A stretch of 14,294 nucleotides of DNA from Methylococcaceae bacterium NSP1-2 (GTDB lineage: Bacteria; Pseudomonadota; Gammaproteobacteria; Methylococcales; Methylomonadaceae), in NCBI GenBank assembly GCA_002256685.1, contig NQJH01000016.1:1-14294 (forward strand), written 5' to 3'. A program made the position numbers and the translations under genes. The notes beneath the pieces are model-generated. The model worked only from the letters and a program-made list of their open reading frames with translations. It made no database searches and was not told where the DNA came from. This document shows, one piece after another, positions 7,520 through 14,294 of this stretch; position 1 is the stretch's first letter; every line of letters begins with the position of its first letter.

Positions 7520-8430
7520 CACAAAACACCCATTGGGCAAAACTCGAAGAGCGCGGCACACTCTGGGGAATGCGCTTTTTATTAAGCATTTATTCACTGT
7601 TGGGTCGCCGTTGTTTACAATTTTTTTTATATCCTGTAGTCAGTTATTACTGGTTAAGCAATCAAACCGCTAGACGCGCCAGCCAAGATTATTTACAAAG
7701 ATTATCCACGTTTGGCTTAGCTCACTCTTACAATAGCTATCAGCACTTTATCAGTTTCGCCAATGCTATTATTGACAAATTAGCCGCGTGGTCGGGCGGC
7801 TTAGCTTTGACCGATGTGGTTTATTACGGACGCGAGCAGTTATTCAACGAACTAAATAAAGGGCAGGGAGTGGTATTATTAGGTTCGCATTTAGGTAATA
7901 TGGAAGTGTGCCGCGTCATTGCCACGGTCGATGCGCCGATACCAATTAATATACTAGTCCACACTAAACATGCCGAAAAATTTAATCAGTTACTCAAGCA
8001 ATATAACCCTAACAGCAGCTTGAATTTAATCCAAGTGACTGAAATCACCGCCGCGACCTCAATCTTATTAAGCGACAAAATAGCCAATGGTGAATTAGTG
8101 ATTATCGCCGCTGATCGAACCCCCGTCAGCAATCAACAGCGTGTTGCCAGCGTTGACTTTTTAGGTGCGAACGCCTTATTTCCTCAAGGTCCGTTTATTC
8201 TTGCTGCCCTGCTAAACTGCCCTGTGTACACGGTGTTTTGTTTAAAAGACCAAGACAAACACATCATACACTTCGAGCATTTTAGTGATAGGCTCAACTT
8301 CCCACGCAATAATCGCCAATCCGCCATGCAGCAAAGTATTCAAGACTACGCCAACCGCTTACAACACTATTGCTTAATTGCTCCGTTACAATGGTTTAAT
8401 TTTTTCGATTTTTGGGCAACACATGACTAA
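7516..8430 (+). CDS. LpxL/HtrB-like acyltransferase of the aryl polyene cluster
   Basis: This is a 304-residue lysophospholipid/lipid-A-type acyltransferase. The catalytic H-x4-E motif is H125-L-G-N-M-E130, in the context G-S-H-L-G-N-M-E as in LpxL homologues. Later motifs are A-A-D-R-T-P, V-D-F-L-G and F-P-Q-G-P-F-I-L-A-A. The N-terminus carries W-A-K-L-E-E-R-G and then a hydrophobic membrane-anchoring segment (about 18-45), typical of the family at the inner membrane. I use the ATG at 7516 because it overlaps the glycosyltransferase stop (ATGA) and places the conserved W-x-x-L-x-E-R-G at the start; an in-frame ATG at 7423 would overlap the upstream gene by almost 100 nt. Its end overlaps the lyase start by 8 nt. 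In aryl polyene clusters this family is thought to acylate the glycolipid or attach the polyene chain; that role is inferred here. Confidence 0.9.
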   Translation: MTQNTHWAKLEERGTLWGMRFLLSIYSLLGRRCLQFFLYPVVSYYWLSNQTARRASQDYLQRLSTFGLAHSYNSYQHFISFANAIIDKLAAWSGGLALTDVVYYGREQLFNELNKGQGVVLLGSHLGNMEVCRVIATVDAPIPINILVHTKHAEKFNQLLKQYNPNSSLNLIQVTEITAATSILLSDKIANGELVIIAADRTPVSNQQRVASVDFLGANALFPQGPFILAALLNCPVYTVFCLKDQDKHIIHFEHFSDRLNFPRNNRQSAMQQSIQDYANRLQHYCLIAPLQWFNFFDFWATHD

Positions 8431-9946
8431 CATAATTTTCAACGGTGAGCCGCTAACCATAGAAGCGATTTGCGCACTTGCCCACCAACAAGCCCACGTC
8501 GAACTCAGTCAACAGCCTGATTTTGTCACCCGTATCGACAAAGGCGCGTTATTCATTGACACGTTATTAAAAGAAGAAGGTTTTGTTTATGGCGTAACCA
8601 CTGGCTATGGCGATTCCTGCACCGTGTCTATTCCATTACATCTAGTCGAACAACTGCCTAAACATTTATACACTTTTCATGGTTGTGGGCTAGGGCAACA
8701 TTTTGATGCAATCAGCACCCGCGCTATTTTAGCGACCCGCTTAACCAGTCTGGCGCGTGGTTATTCGGGTGTGCGTTATTTGCTCTTACAACAACTTGCC
8801 GAACTGCTTAAACAAGATATTTTGCCATTAATTCCGCAAGAAGGTTCAGTCGGTGCCAGTGGCGATTTAACACCGTTGTCTTATTTGGCGGCAGTGCTGG
8901 CAGGGGAAAGAGACGTGTTGTATCAAGGCGAACGCCTCAGCACACAAAGCGTTTTTACTAGGACGCAAATTCAGCCTTTGACCTTAAAACCTAAAGAAGC
9001 CTTAGCCATTATGAATGGCACAGCGGCAATGACAGGACTTGCTTGTCTTGCCTATCAAAGAGCGGCTTATTTATCACAACTAACCACGCGCATTACTAGC
9101 CTAGCATCGGTGGCCTTAAAAGGTAATCCCTGTCATTTTGATGAAAAACTCTTTTCGGTTAAAGCGCATAGCGGGCAGAATCGTGTTGCAGAGCGGATTC
9201 GTGCCGATTTACAAGTCACCGAAGCCGCGCCCCGTCACGATACCCGCTTACAAGACCGTTACTCGCTACGCTGTGCGCCGCATATTATTGGTGTGTTAGA
9301 AGACTCGTTACCGTGGTTACGCCAGTTTATTGAAACCGAATTAAACAGTGCCAACGACAACCCGATTATTGATGCCGAAGGTGAACACGTTCTGCACGGT
9401 GGGCATTTTTACGGCGGACATATTGCCTTTGCAATGGATAGTCTAAAAATCGCCGTCGCCAATTTAGCCGATTTACTCGATAGGCAAATGGCGCAACTGA
9501 TGGATACCAAATTTAATAACGGACTCCCCGCTAATTTGTCGGGTGCAACTGGTGAACAACGCATACTGAATCATGGATTTAAAGCCGTACAAATCGCGGT
9601 ATCGGCGTGGACAGCCGAAGCTCTAAAACTTACCATGCCCGCCAGCGTATTTTCCCGCTCCACCGAATGCCATAACCAAGATAAAGTTAGCATGGGAACT
9701 ATCGCCGCCAGAGATTGCCTGCGTATCTTAGAACTCACCGAACAAGTCGCGGTCGCCGCATTACTCGCGGTCGTCCAAGCTATAGAACTACGCGGCACTG
9801 TGGAAACCCTAAGCCCAGCCCTGCAACAAACGGTTAAACAACTGCGTCAACATAGCCCATTTTTAGACCATGACCGCGTTTTGGAACATGAACTAAGGCA
9901 GTGTGTACAGTTGGTGCGGGATAGGTGGTGGGCAGTATATGATTAA
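8423..9946 (+). CDS. MIO-dependent aromatic amino acid ammonia-lyase (probable TAL/PAL-type, aryl polyene cluster)
   Basis: The 507-residue protein belongs to the histidine/phenylalanine/tyrosine ammonia-lyase family, which removes ammonia from an aromatic amino acid to give an acrylate such as p-coumarate or cinnamate. The self-cyclising A145-S146-G147 that forms the MIO cofactor lies in V-G-A-S-G-D-L-T-P-L. The catalytic Tyr is in Y56-G-V-T-T-G-Y-G. Other conserved blocks are N-G-T-A at about 211, Q-D-R-Y-S-L-R-C, and S-A-N-D-N-P ending at 314. The selectivity loop has F85-H86, where classical histidases have Ser-His. The C-terminal site reads H417-N-Q-D as in PAL/TAL, where histidase has N-Q-E-D with a substrate-binding Glu. 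A hut histidase role is therefore unlikely, and no other hut gene is present. It overlaps the acyltransferase by 8 nt (ATGACTAA). The product would supply the aryl starter of the polyene. The exact substrate is not proven. Confidence 0.9.
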   Translation: MTNIIFNGEPLTIEAICALAHQQAHVELSQQPDFVTRIDKGALFIDTLLKEEGFVYGVTTGYGDSCTVSIPLHLVEQLPKHLYTFHGCGLGQHFDAISTRAILATRLTSLARGYSGVRYLLLQQLAELLKQDILPLIPQEGSVGASGDLTPLSYLAAVLAGERDVLYQGERLSTQSVFTRTQIQPLTLKPKEALAIMNGTAAMTGLACLAYQRAAYLSQLTTRITSLASVALKGNPCHFDEKLFSVKAHSGQNRVAERIRADLQVTEAAPRHDTRLQDRYSLRCAPHIIGVLEDSLPWLRQFIETELNSANDNPIIDAEGEHVLHGGHFYGGHIAFAMDSLKIAVANLADLLDRQMAQLMDTKFNNGLPANLSGATGEQRILNHGFKAVQIAVSAWTAEALKLTMPASVFSRSTECHNQDKVSMGTIAARDCLRILELTEQVAVAALLAVVQAIELRGTVETLSPALQQTVKQLRQHSPFLDHDRVLEHELRQCVQLVRDRWWAVYD

Positions 9947-10008
9947 TAACAGGTATCGTGAGTTGGTTAACGTATTTTTCGCACTGGAACAACAGCACTT
10001 TGTCATAT

Positions 10009-10028
10009 TATCGCTCGGTAGAGCGATA
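10009..10028. other. 8-bp hairpin in the spacer after the lyase gene
   Basis: TATCGCTC-GGTA-GAGCGATA is a perfect 8-bp stem with a 4-nt loop, 62 nt after the lyase stop. No T run follows, so it is not a clear terminator; it may stabilise or process the message. Confidence 0.4.
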
Positions 10029-10035
10029 CATTCGC

Positions 10036-10070
10036 GCTAGTAAGTGGACATACTACCCAATGCTAGTAAG
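10036..10070. repeat. Two direct copies of GCTAGTAAG
   Basis: GCTAGTAAG occurs at 10036-10044 and 10062-10070, start to start 26 nt, upstream of the Ala/Tyr-rich gene. It could be a regulator site or a trace of an insertion; two nine-base copies alone are weak evidence. Confidence 0.3.
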
Positions 10071-10134
10071 ATAGCAAAAACACAGTATAAAGTTTGCAAG
10101 GTACTTACCGTGAAAAGGCAAAAGCGAGTGATGA

Positions 10135-10974
10135 ATGTTTGATAGAAGACGGTTTAAAGACGACATTGAAACGCGGTTACGAAAGGTGCCTGAAGATAAG
10201 TGCATAGCCTTTGCGGTGCGTTCGGCAATGCGAGTATTGCCCTTATTGGCAGATCGACAGGGCGTACCGTTTCGCCATTGGAAACCAGAAAATAAAAGCA
10301 ACTATTTACTGGCAATATTAAAGAACACGGCGCGTGGTGTTGAATATGTTTTGACGAAAGGACACATTGATTACGCCGCCGCCATTGCCGATGCCCACAT
10401 TATTCATGTTGCTTACGTTGAAGCTTGTTACCATGATGTCGATTGCAGCACGGTCTACGCCGCCAATGCCGCCTACACGGCTTACACTGCCTGCGCCGAG
10501 TATCCGCTCACCGCTTACGAATATGCTCACGCCCTTGTTCCTAATACTTATAATTATAAAACCGCTGCTGCCTACACGGCTGATGCAGCTATCGATGTTA
10601 ATGCCGATGTCGATATTATTCGAGAAATACAACAGGATTTAGCTGACTTAGAAAAAATGATAGCAGAGAAATTATTACAGCAACCATTATGGTCGAAAGC
10701 GACCACTAAAGAGTGGCAACATATAAACAGTCGTTTTAGATTCGCCGTCTTAAAACTGAATGCGGGTTTTGAGGTATGGTTAGATTGGTACGATGATAGA
10801 TTACAAGGCAAACCGATAGATATTAAATTACTCAGACAATGGAATAACGTCCCAAAAGATATTCAAAAACAAGGTGTAGTAGCCATTAATGCGTATCTCA
10901 AAAGCTTGTTACCCAAAGTAGAAACACGCTCAGTCTTTGAATCCTGTTTGCGCTATTTTCAGCGTTTATGGTGA
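10135..10974 (+). CDS. Alanine/tyrosine-rich repeat protein of unknown function inserted in the aryl polyene operon
   Basis: The 279-residue protein is predicted soluble, with no signal peptide or membrane segment. An N-terminal helical region contains R-S-A-M-R-V-L-P-L-L (about 29-38) and L-L-A-I-L-K (about 58-63). Residues about 80-160 form an irregular repeat rich in Ala, Tyr and Thr, with recurring A-A-Y-T-A units. After an acidic I-I-R-E-I-Q-Q-D-L helix come P-L-W (184-186) and the signature E-V-W-L-D-W-Y-D-D-R-L (213-223) followed by Q-G-K-P. From memory, the layout of an N-terminal R-V-L-P-L-L block, Ala-rich pseudo-repeats and an E-V-W-x-D-W-Y-E-x-R-L box recurs in poorly characterised bacterial proteins, some fused to or near signalling or defence NTPases. 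I know of no biochemical function and no role in polyene synthesis. It follows a 188-nt spacer, the largest inside this operon, and ends 13 nt before the thioesterase, so the downstream genes probably depend on reading through it. Confidence 0.85.
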   Translation: MFDRRRFKDDIETRLRKVPEDKCIAFAVRSAMRVLPLLADRQGVPFRHWKPENKSNYLLAILKNTARGVEYVLTKGHIDYAAAIADAHIIHVAYVEACYHDVDCSTVYAANAAYTAYTACAEYPLTAYEYAHALVPNTYNYKTAAAYTADAAIDVNADVDIIREIQQDLADLEKMIAEKLLQQPLWSKATTKEWQHINSRFRFAVLKLNAGFEVWLDWYDDRLQGKPIDIKLLRQWNNVPKDIQKQGVVAINAYLKSLLPKVETRSVFESCLRYFQRLW

Positions 10975-10987
10975 ACTCCCTACTTTT

Positions 10988-11401
10988 ATGAATAAACACC
11001 ACCGTACTACCATCGATTTACAAATTCCTTTTCATGATGTAGATGTGATGGAAATCGTTTGGCATGGTCATTATGTCAAATACTTTGAAATTGCCCGTTG
11101 TGCTTTATTGGATAAAATTGATTATAACTATGTGCAAATGCGTGAATCGGGCTATTTTTGGCCCGTTATTGATTTAAATATCCGCTATATAAAACCCGCT
11201 ATATTTGGTCAGATGATTACCGTTCATGCTGAAATTACTGAATGGGAAAATCGCTTAAAAATAAATTACCTAATTACCGATAAAATCACAGCCTCAAGAC
11301 TCACCAAAGGCTACAGTATCCAAGTCGCCATTGATAACCAAACCAAAGCCATGTGTTTTGAATCGCCTAGGGTTTTGTTGGAGAAGTTGGATGTGGTTTA
11401 A
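10988..11401 (+). CDS. Hotdog-fold acyl thioesterase (4-hydroxybenzoyl-CoA thioesterase/YbgC type), aryl polyene cluster
   Basis: The 137-residue protein is a single hotdog domain that hydrolyses acyl thioesters in the cytosol. The F-H-D-V-D-x-M motif (15-21) places D19 at the catalytic Asp of 4-hydroxybenzoyl-CoA thioesterase. It is followed by I-V-W-H-G-H-Y and Y-F-E-x-A-R (to R37), the usual active-site helix. Later come S-G-Y-F-W-P-V and N-I-R-Y-I-K-P-A. In aryl polyene clusters the matching thioesterase (called ApeK in Xenorhabdus work, as I recall it) may release or edit ACP-bound chains. I start at the ATG at 10988, giving normal family length; an ATG at 10937 would overlap the upstream gene and add 17 residues that do not fit the fold. 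No strong Shine-Dalgarno is visible, so it may be translated by coupling to the gene ending 13 nt upstream. Confidence 0.9.
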   Translation: MNKHHRTTIDLQIPFHDVDVMEIVWHGHYVKYFEIARCALLDKIDYNYVQMRESGYFWPVIDLNIRYIKPAIFGQMITVHAEITEWENRLKINYLITDKITASRLTKGYSIQVAIDNQTKAMCFESPRVLLEKLDVV

Positions 11402-11421
11402 TTTAAATAGGTACGCATTAA

Positions 11422-12006
11422 ATGAAATTTATTAAAATACTTCTCTTCTTTTTGCTCTCATTCAATCACAGCTACGCCGCTGATGTGTTAGCTGAAATCA
11501 CCGGACGTTTAGTAAAAACGCCCATCACCCAAGGTGATTTTCAACAAGAAAAACGCCTGAAAATTTTACGCAAGCCGTTAATATCTACAGGGTCATTTAC
11601 TTACTCTCAAAGCAAAGGGGTTATCTGGAAAACGCTTACACCGATTCCGTCTTTGCTGTTGGTTAATGACGCGCATTTATTGACGGGGCAAGGTGAACAA
11701 ACGGTGCCGCCAGCGTTTGGTAAAGTGTTTAAAGCCATGTTGGGTGGGGATTTGAATCAGTTGAGCGAAGGTTTTTTAATCACCGGTGAGAATAAAAAAC
11801 CCACATGGCGATGTCAGCTCACCCCTAAAGATGAATTATTAAAAAAAATAATCAGCTCTATTTTGCTAAGTGGTGATACTGAATTGCGCTCATTGGAACT
11901 ACAGGAAGTGAATGGCAATTTGACGCGCATTAGTTTTACCAAAATTACCCATCCTGAAAACTTAACGCCTGAACAAGAAGCTGATTTTGAACGTTTATCA
12001 CCCTAA
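11422..12006 (+). CDS. LolA-like periplasmic carrier protein, aryl polyene cluster
   Basis: The 194-residue protein has a clear signal peptide: K-F-I-K, a Leu/Phe core, and likely cleavage after S-Y-A at 19. The mature part follows the LolA-related pattern: a first helix with I-T-G-R-L, then Q-G-D-F-Q-Q-E-K-R-L, a turn with R-K-P-L-I-S-T-G-S-F, and the strand G-V-I-W-K-T as in the LolA F-x-Q-x-K and G-x-x-W-x-x signatures. These proteins have a half-barrel that carries a lipid across the periplasm. As a cluster-borne paralogue it more likely carries the polyene lipid than bulk lipoproteins; that is inference from its position before the exporter. It starts 20 nt after the thioesterase with only a weak AGG 10 nt upstream. 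Its last 20 nt overlap the probable start of the exporter. Confidence 0.88.
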   Translation: MKFIKILLFFLLSFNHSYAADVLAEITGRLVKTPITQGDFQQEKRLKILRKPLISTGSFTYSQSKGVIWKTLTPIPSLLLVNDAHLLTGQGEQTVPPAFGKVFKAMLGGDLNQLSEGFLITGENKKPTWRCQLTPKDELLKKIISSILLSGDTELRSLELQEVNGNLTRISFTKITHPENLTPEQEADFERLSP

Positions 12007-14294
12007 AATTACCGCGTGGCTTTGGTTGCTGGGTATGCTGTTAATCGGTGTGCTGGGCAATCAAGTCTTGCGTACTGACTGGTTAGAAACGGGATTTTTA
12101 GCCTTATTACCCGCTACTGAACAACAGCCTGATATTGCTAAAGCCATGCAGCAACATAATGAGTTGATGGCGAGCAAAGTGATTTGGTTGACGGGAGCGG
12201 CGAGCAGTCAAGCCGCTATTGCACAAGCACAGCAACTTAAAACTCGCTTGGAACAAAGTGGTTTGTTTAGTCAGGTGATGTTAGAGCAATCCTCACAATC
12301 CTATAGCGACAATTATCAGCAGTTATTTCCATTTCGTTATCAGTTACTCGATAGTCAAACACAACGCGTGTTGCGCGAAAATCCCAAGGCATTAATCAAC
12401 GAAAATCTGGCGATGCTTTATAGCCCCATCGGGCAACTACAGGCGGCAAGTTTAGCGCAAGATCCGTTGTTATTGTTCAGCCGTTATTTCAATGCACAAC
12501 AGCCGATTAAATTGAATATTGAGCAGGGCGTGGTGGTTTTGCATGAGCAGAAGACGGTTTGGGCGTTGTTAGTAACGGATTTAAAAGATAACAATTTGCC
12601 GCTGGATCAATTAGAAACGTTGCTAGCACTGGTCAATCAGGCACAAGCGGCAGAGGGTGAATTAATGGTGTCGGGAATGCCATTATTTACTGCATCGGGC
12701 GCACAATCGGCTAAACAAGAAATATCCACCGTGGGCTTAGGTTCTAGCGTGGCGATTGTGTTGTTGATGTTAATGACCTTTCGTAGCTTAAGACCGTTAA
12801 CTTTATCGTTTTTGGCAATTACTAGCGGTATGTTTGCGGCGTTGGTATTAAGCGTATGGTTTTTTGGCAAGCTGCATATTATTACGCTGGTGTTTGGTGC
12901 GAGTTTAATCGGTGTTGCCGATGATTACGCACTGCATTTTTTCTGTGATAGTTTCGAGTCTAGCGAGTGGAATTCGCGCCGTGGCTTGAAGTTTATTTTA
13001 CCCGGCTTATTTATTGGGCTATTAACGAATTTATTGAGTTATGCGGGGCTGGGATTTTCGCCTTTTCCCGGTTTGCAAGAAGTGGCGTTATTTTCAGCCA
13101 TTGGTTTATTGGGTGCGTGGTTGACGGTGGTGTTATTGTTTCCTGTCTTGCTGATAGGTTTTCAACCAGAGCATGAGCCTAAGTTATTGCGGCTAACTAA
13201 TTATTGGCAACAACATTGGCCGTTGTGGCTGTTAAAACATAAATACTTGTTGTCTGTGCTAATGGTGATTTTTATTGCGGGCGGTTTATGGCAACTGACA
13301 CCGCGTGATGATGTGCGTTTATTGCAATCTGCCCCTGCCGACTTATTGAAAACCGCCGACCACATAAGGCAATTATTACCCATCAGCCAAGAGAATCAGT
13401 TTTTTCTGGTGTCGGGTGAAAATATCGAGGCTTGGTATCATAACGAACAGCAATTATTGGCACAGTTGGACGGCTTAAAACAACAACACGCGCTGACGCT
13501 GTATCAAGGTATTTCTCAATATTGGGCTAGTGAGGCTAGCCAGCAAGCCAACTATCAATTACTCAAGCAAAGTCTGTATGACTCCGATTTATTAAAGCAA
13601 TACATGACGGAATTAGGCTTTAGTGAACAAGCGATTAAAACTGAATATCAACAGTTTGCCGATGCAAAACAGCAAACTATTCCCCTGTCTGCGTGGTTAA
13701 AAACTGCCGATGAAAGCAAGCAACAATTGTGGCTAGGCTGTGGAGCAGAACGCTGTTTAAGCCTTGTGTCATTAACAGGAATAAGCGACTTATCGGCTTT
13801 ATCCGCGTTACCCCCGTTATCAGGTGTTAGCTTAATTGATCCAGCGGGTGATTTATCGGTTTTGTTTGCCCGTTATCGAATTAGAGCAACGGGCTTATTA
13901 ATCAGCGCGTATTGTTTGGTTTTTTTAGGCTTGGTTGTTAAATTTGGCTGGCGTAATGCTAGCAAGATTATTGCCGTTCCCGTGGTTGCCGCGCTGGTAT
14001 CTTTAGCGACGATGGGCTGGTTCAATCAATTATTTAGTCTGTTTAATTTATTCGCGCTGTTGTTGGTGTTGGGCATTGGCATTGATGATGCGATTTTCTT
14101 TTACCTTGCTAATAACAATAAACGCGATACCACATCCTTAGCTGTTGTGCTGTCAGCATTAACAACTTTATTGGCGTTTGGTTTATTAGCAATTAGTTCG
14201 ACCGAAATTGTCCACGCGTTTGGTTTTACGGTCGCAGTGGGGATTCTAACGGCATTGATGGGTTCACCGTTAGTAGGTTTAACGCGAAAAAATA
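11987..14294 (+). CDS. MMPL/RND-family exporter of the aryl polyene cluster (3' end outside window)
   Basis: The frame is open from an in-frame TAA at 11963-11965 to the window edge. I place the start at the TTG at 11987, which gives M-N-V-Y-H-P-K before the first membrane helix (about 10-27). The first in-frame ATG, at 12035, falls inside that helix. About 769 residues are visible, near the usual total, so only the last few are missing. The plan is duplicated as in RND transporters: helix 1, a periplasmic loop (about 28-248), helices 2-6 (about 249-400), helix 7 (about 420-437), a second periplasmic loop (about 438-633) and helices from about 635 on. Each half carries the charged helix motif: G-V-A-D312-D313-Y-A and G-I-G-I-D700-D701-A. 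These proton-driven exporters move lipids from the inner membrane. Here the partner is probably the LolA-like protein encoded just upstream, overlapping by 20 nt, and the cargo the polyene glycolipid. Confidence 0.9.
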   Translation, partial: MNVYHPKITAWLWLLGMLLIGVLGNQVLRTDWLETGFLALLPATEQQPDIAKAMQQHNELMASKVIWLTGAASSQAAIAQAQQLKTRLEQSGLFSQVMLEQSSQSYSDNYQQLFPFRYQLLDSQTQRVLRENPKALINENLAMLYSPIGQLQAASLAQDPLLLFSRYFNAQQPIKLNIEQGVVVLHEQKTVWALLVTDLKDNNLPLDQLETLLALVNQAQAAEGELMVSGMPLFTASGAQSAKQEISTVGLGSSVAIVLLMLMTFRSLRPLTLSFLAITSGMFAALVLSVWFFGKLHIITLVFGASLIGVADDYALHFFCDSFESSEWNSRRGLKFILPGLFIGLLTNLLSYAGLGFSPFPGLQEVALFSAIGLLGAWLTVVLLFPVLLIGFQPEHEPKLLRLTNYWQQHWPLWLLKHKYLLSVLMVIFIAGGLWQLTPRDDVRLLQSAPADLLKTADHIRQLLPISQENQFFLVSGENIEAWYHNEQQLLAQLDGLKQQHALTLYQGISQYWASEASQQANYQLLKQSLYDSDLLKQYMTELGFSEQAIKTEYQQFADAKQQTIPLSAWLKTADESKQQLWLGCGAERCLSLVSLTGISDLSALSALPPLSGVSLIDPAGDLSVLFARYRIRATGLLISAYCLVFLGLVVKFGWRNASKIIAVPVVAALVSLATMGWFNQLFSLFNLFALLLVLGIGIDDAIFFYLANNNKRDTTSLAVVLSALTTLLAFGLLAISSTEIVHAFGFTVAVGILTALMGSPLVGLTRKN

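Noticed and set aside
8423..9946. HutH histidase for histidine degradation
   Set aside because: There is no hutU, hutI or hutG nearby, the active-site Glu of histidases is replaced by the HNQD pattern, and the neighbours are aryl polyene genes.
10318..10632. Gly/Ile/Ser-rich open frame on the minus strand
   Set aside because: It is the antisense shadow of the same repeat, with no plausible start signal.
10367..10642. Pro/Thr/Met-rich open frame on the plus strand
   Set aside because: It is an alternate-frame reading of the Ala/Tyr-rich repeat; the repetitive codons keep other frames open. It has no ribosome site or recognisable fold.
11422..12006. Housekeeping lolA for bulk lipoprotein transport
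   Set aside because: It is embedded between the thioesterase and MMPL exporter of the aryl polyene operon; the housekeeping gene usually sits with ftsK or rarA, which are not here.

Overview
This window is consistent with a gammaproteobacterium of moderate G+C. The evidence is a RibF- and GloB-type housekeeping pair, a lipid-A-acyltransferase-like enzyme, a LolA-like carrier, and an aryl-polyene-type gene set, a combination common in Gram-negative Proteobacteria. A Thiotrichales-like filamentous sulfur bacterium is possible, but that is an impression, not something the sequence proves. No mobile-element transposase, RNA gene or CRISPR array was seen.

Layout. Positions 1-358 hold the 3' end of a TPR-repeat protein that starts before the window. 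Positions 359-570 hold a Y-shaped (three-way-junction) palindromic repeat. On the minus strand lie gloB (glyoxalase II, 571-1335) and ribF (1423-2345). ribF is broken near its 5' end by an apparent deletion of about 31 nt that removes the GNFDGV part of the nucleotide-binding motif and shifts the frame. The divergent spacer before 2533 contains a perfect 14-bp inverted repeat. Positions 2533-6660 encode a 1375-residue envelope protein that I cannot assign to a named family. Read closely, it is two diverged copies of one architecture (export signal, about 430-residue periplasmic module, membrane segments). A second copy of the Y-shaped repeat follows at 6688-6745.

From 6785 to the right edge lies one tightly packed plus-strand operon: family-2 glycosyltransferase, LpxL/HtrB-like acyltransferase, MIO-type aromatic amino acid ammonia-lyase, an unrelated alanine/tyrosine-rich gene, a hotdog thioesterase, a LolA-like periplasmic protein and an MMPL/RND exporter cut by the window end. 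Apart from the Ala/Tyr-rich gene, this is the accessory and export half of an aryl polyene (APE) pigment cluster. The lyase would make the aromatic starter acid. The acyltransferase, glycosyltransferase, LolA-like protein and MMPL exporter would build and move the polyene lipid to the outer membrane. The thioesterase would release or proofread acyl chains. The ketosynthases, ketoreductase, dehydratases, acyl carrier proteins and aryl-activating ligase are not in this window and should lie downstream or elsewhere.

The points most worth a second look are the internally duplicated 1375-residue membrane protein, the Ala/Tyr-rich gene inserted in the APE operon, the Y-shaped repeats with compensatory stem changes, the broken ribF, and the lyase active site, which looks like PAL/TAL and not histidase.
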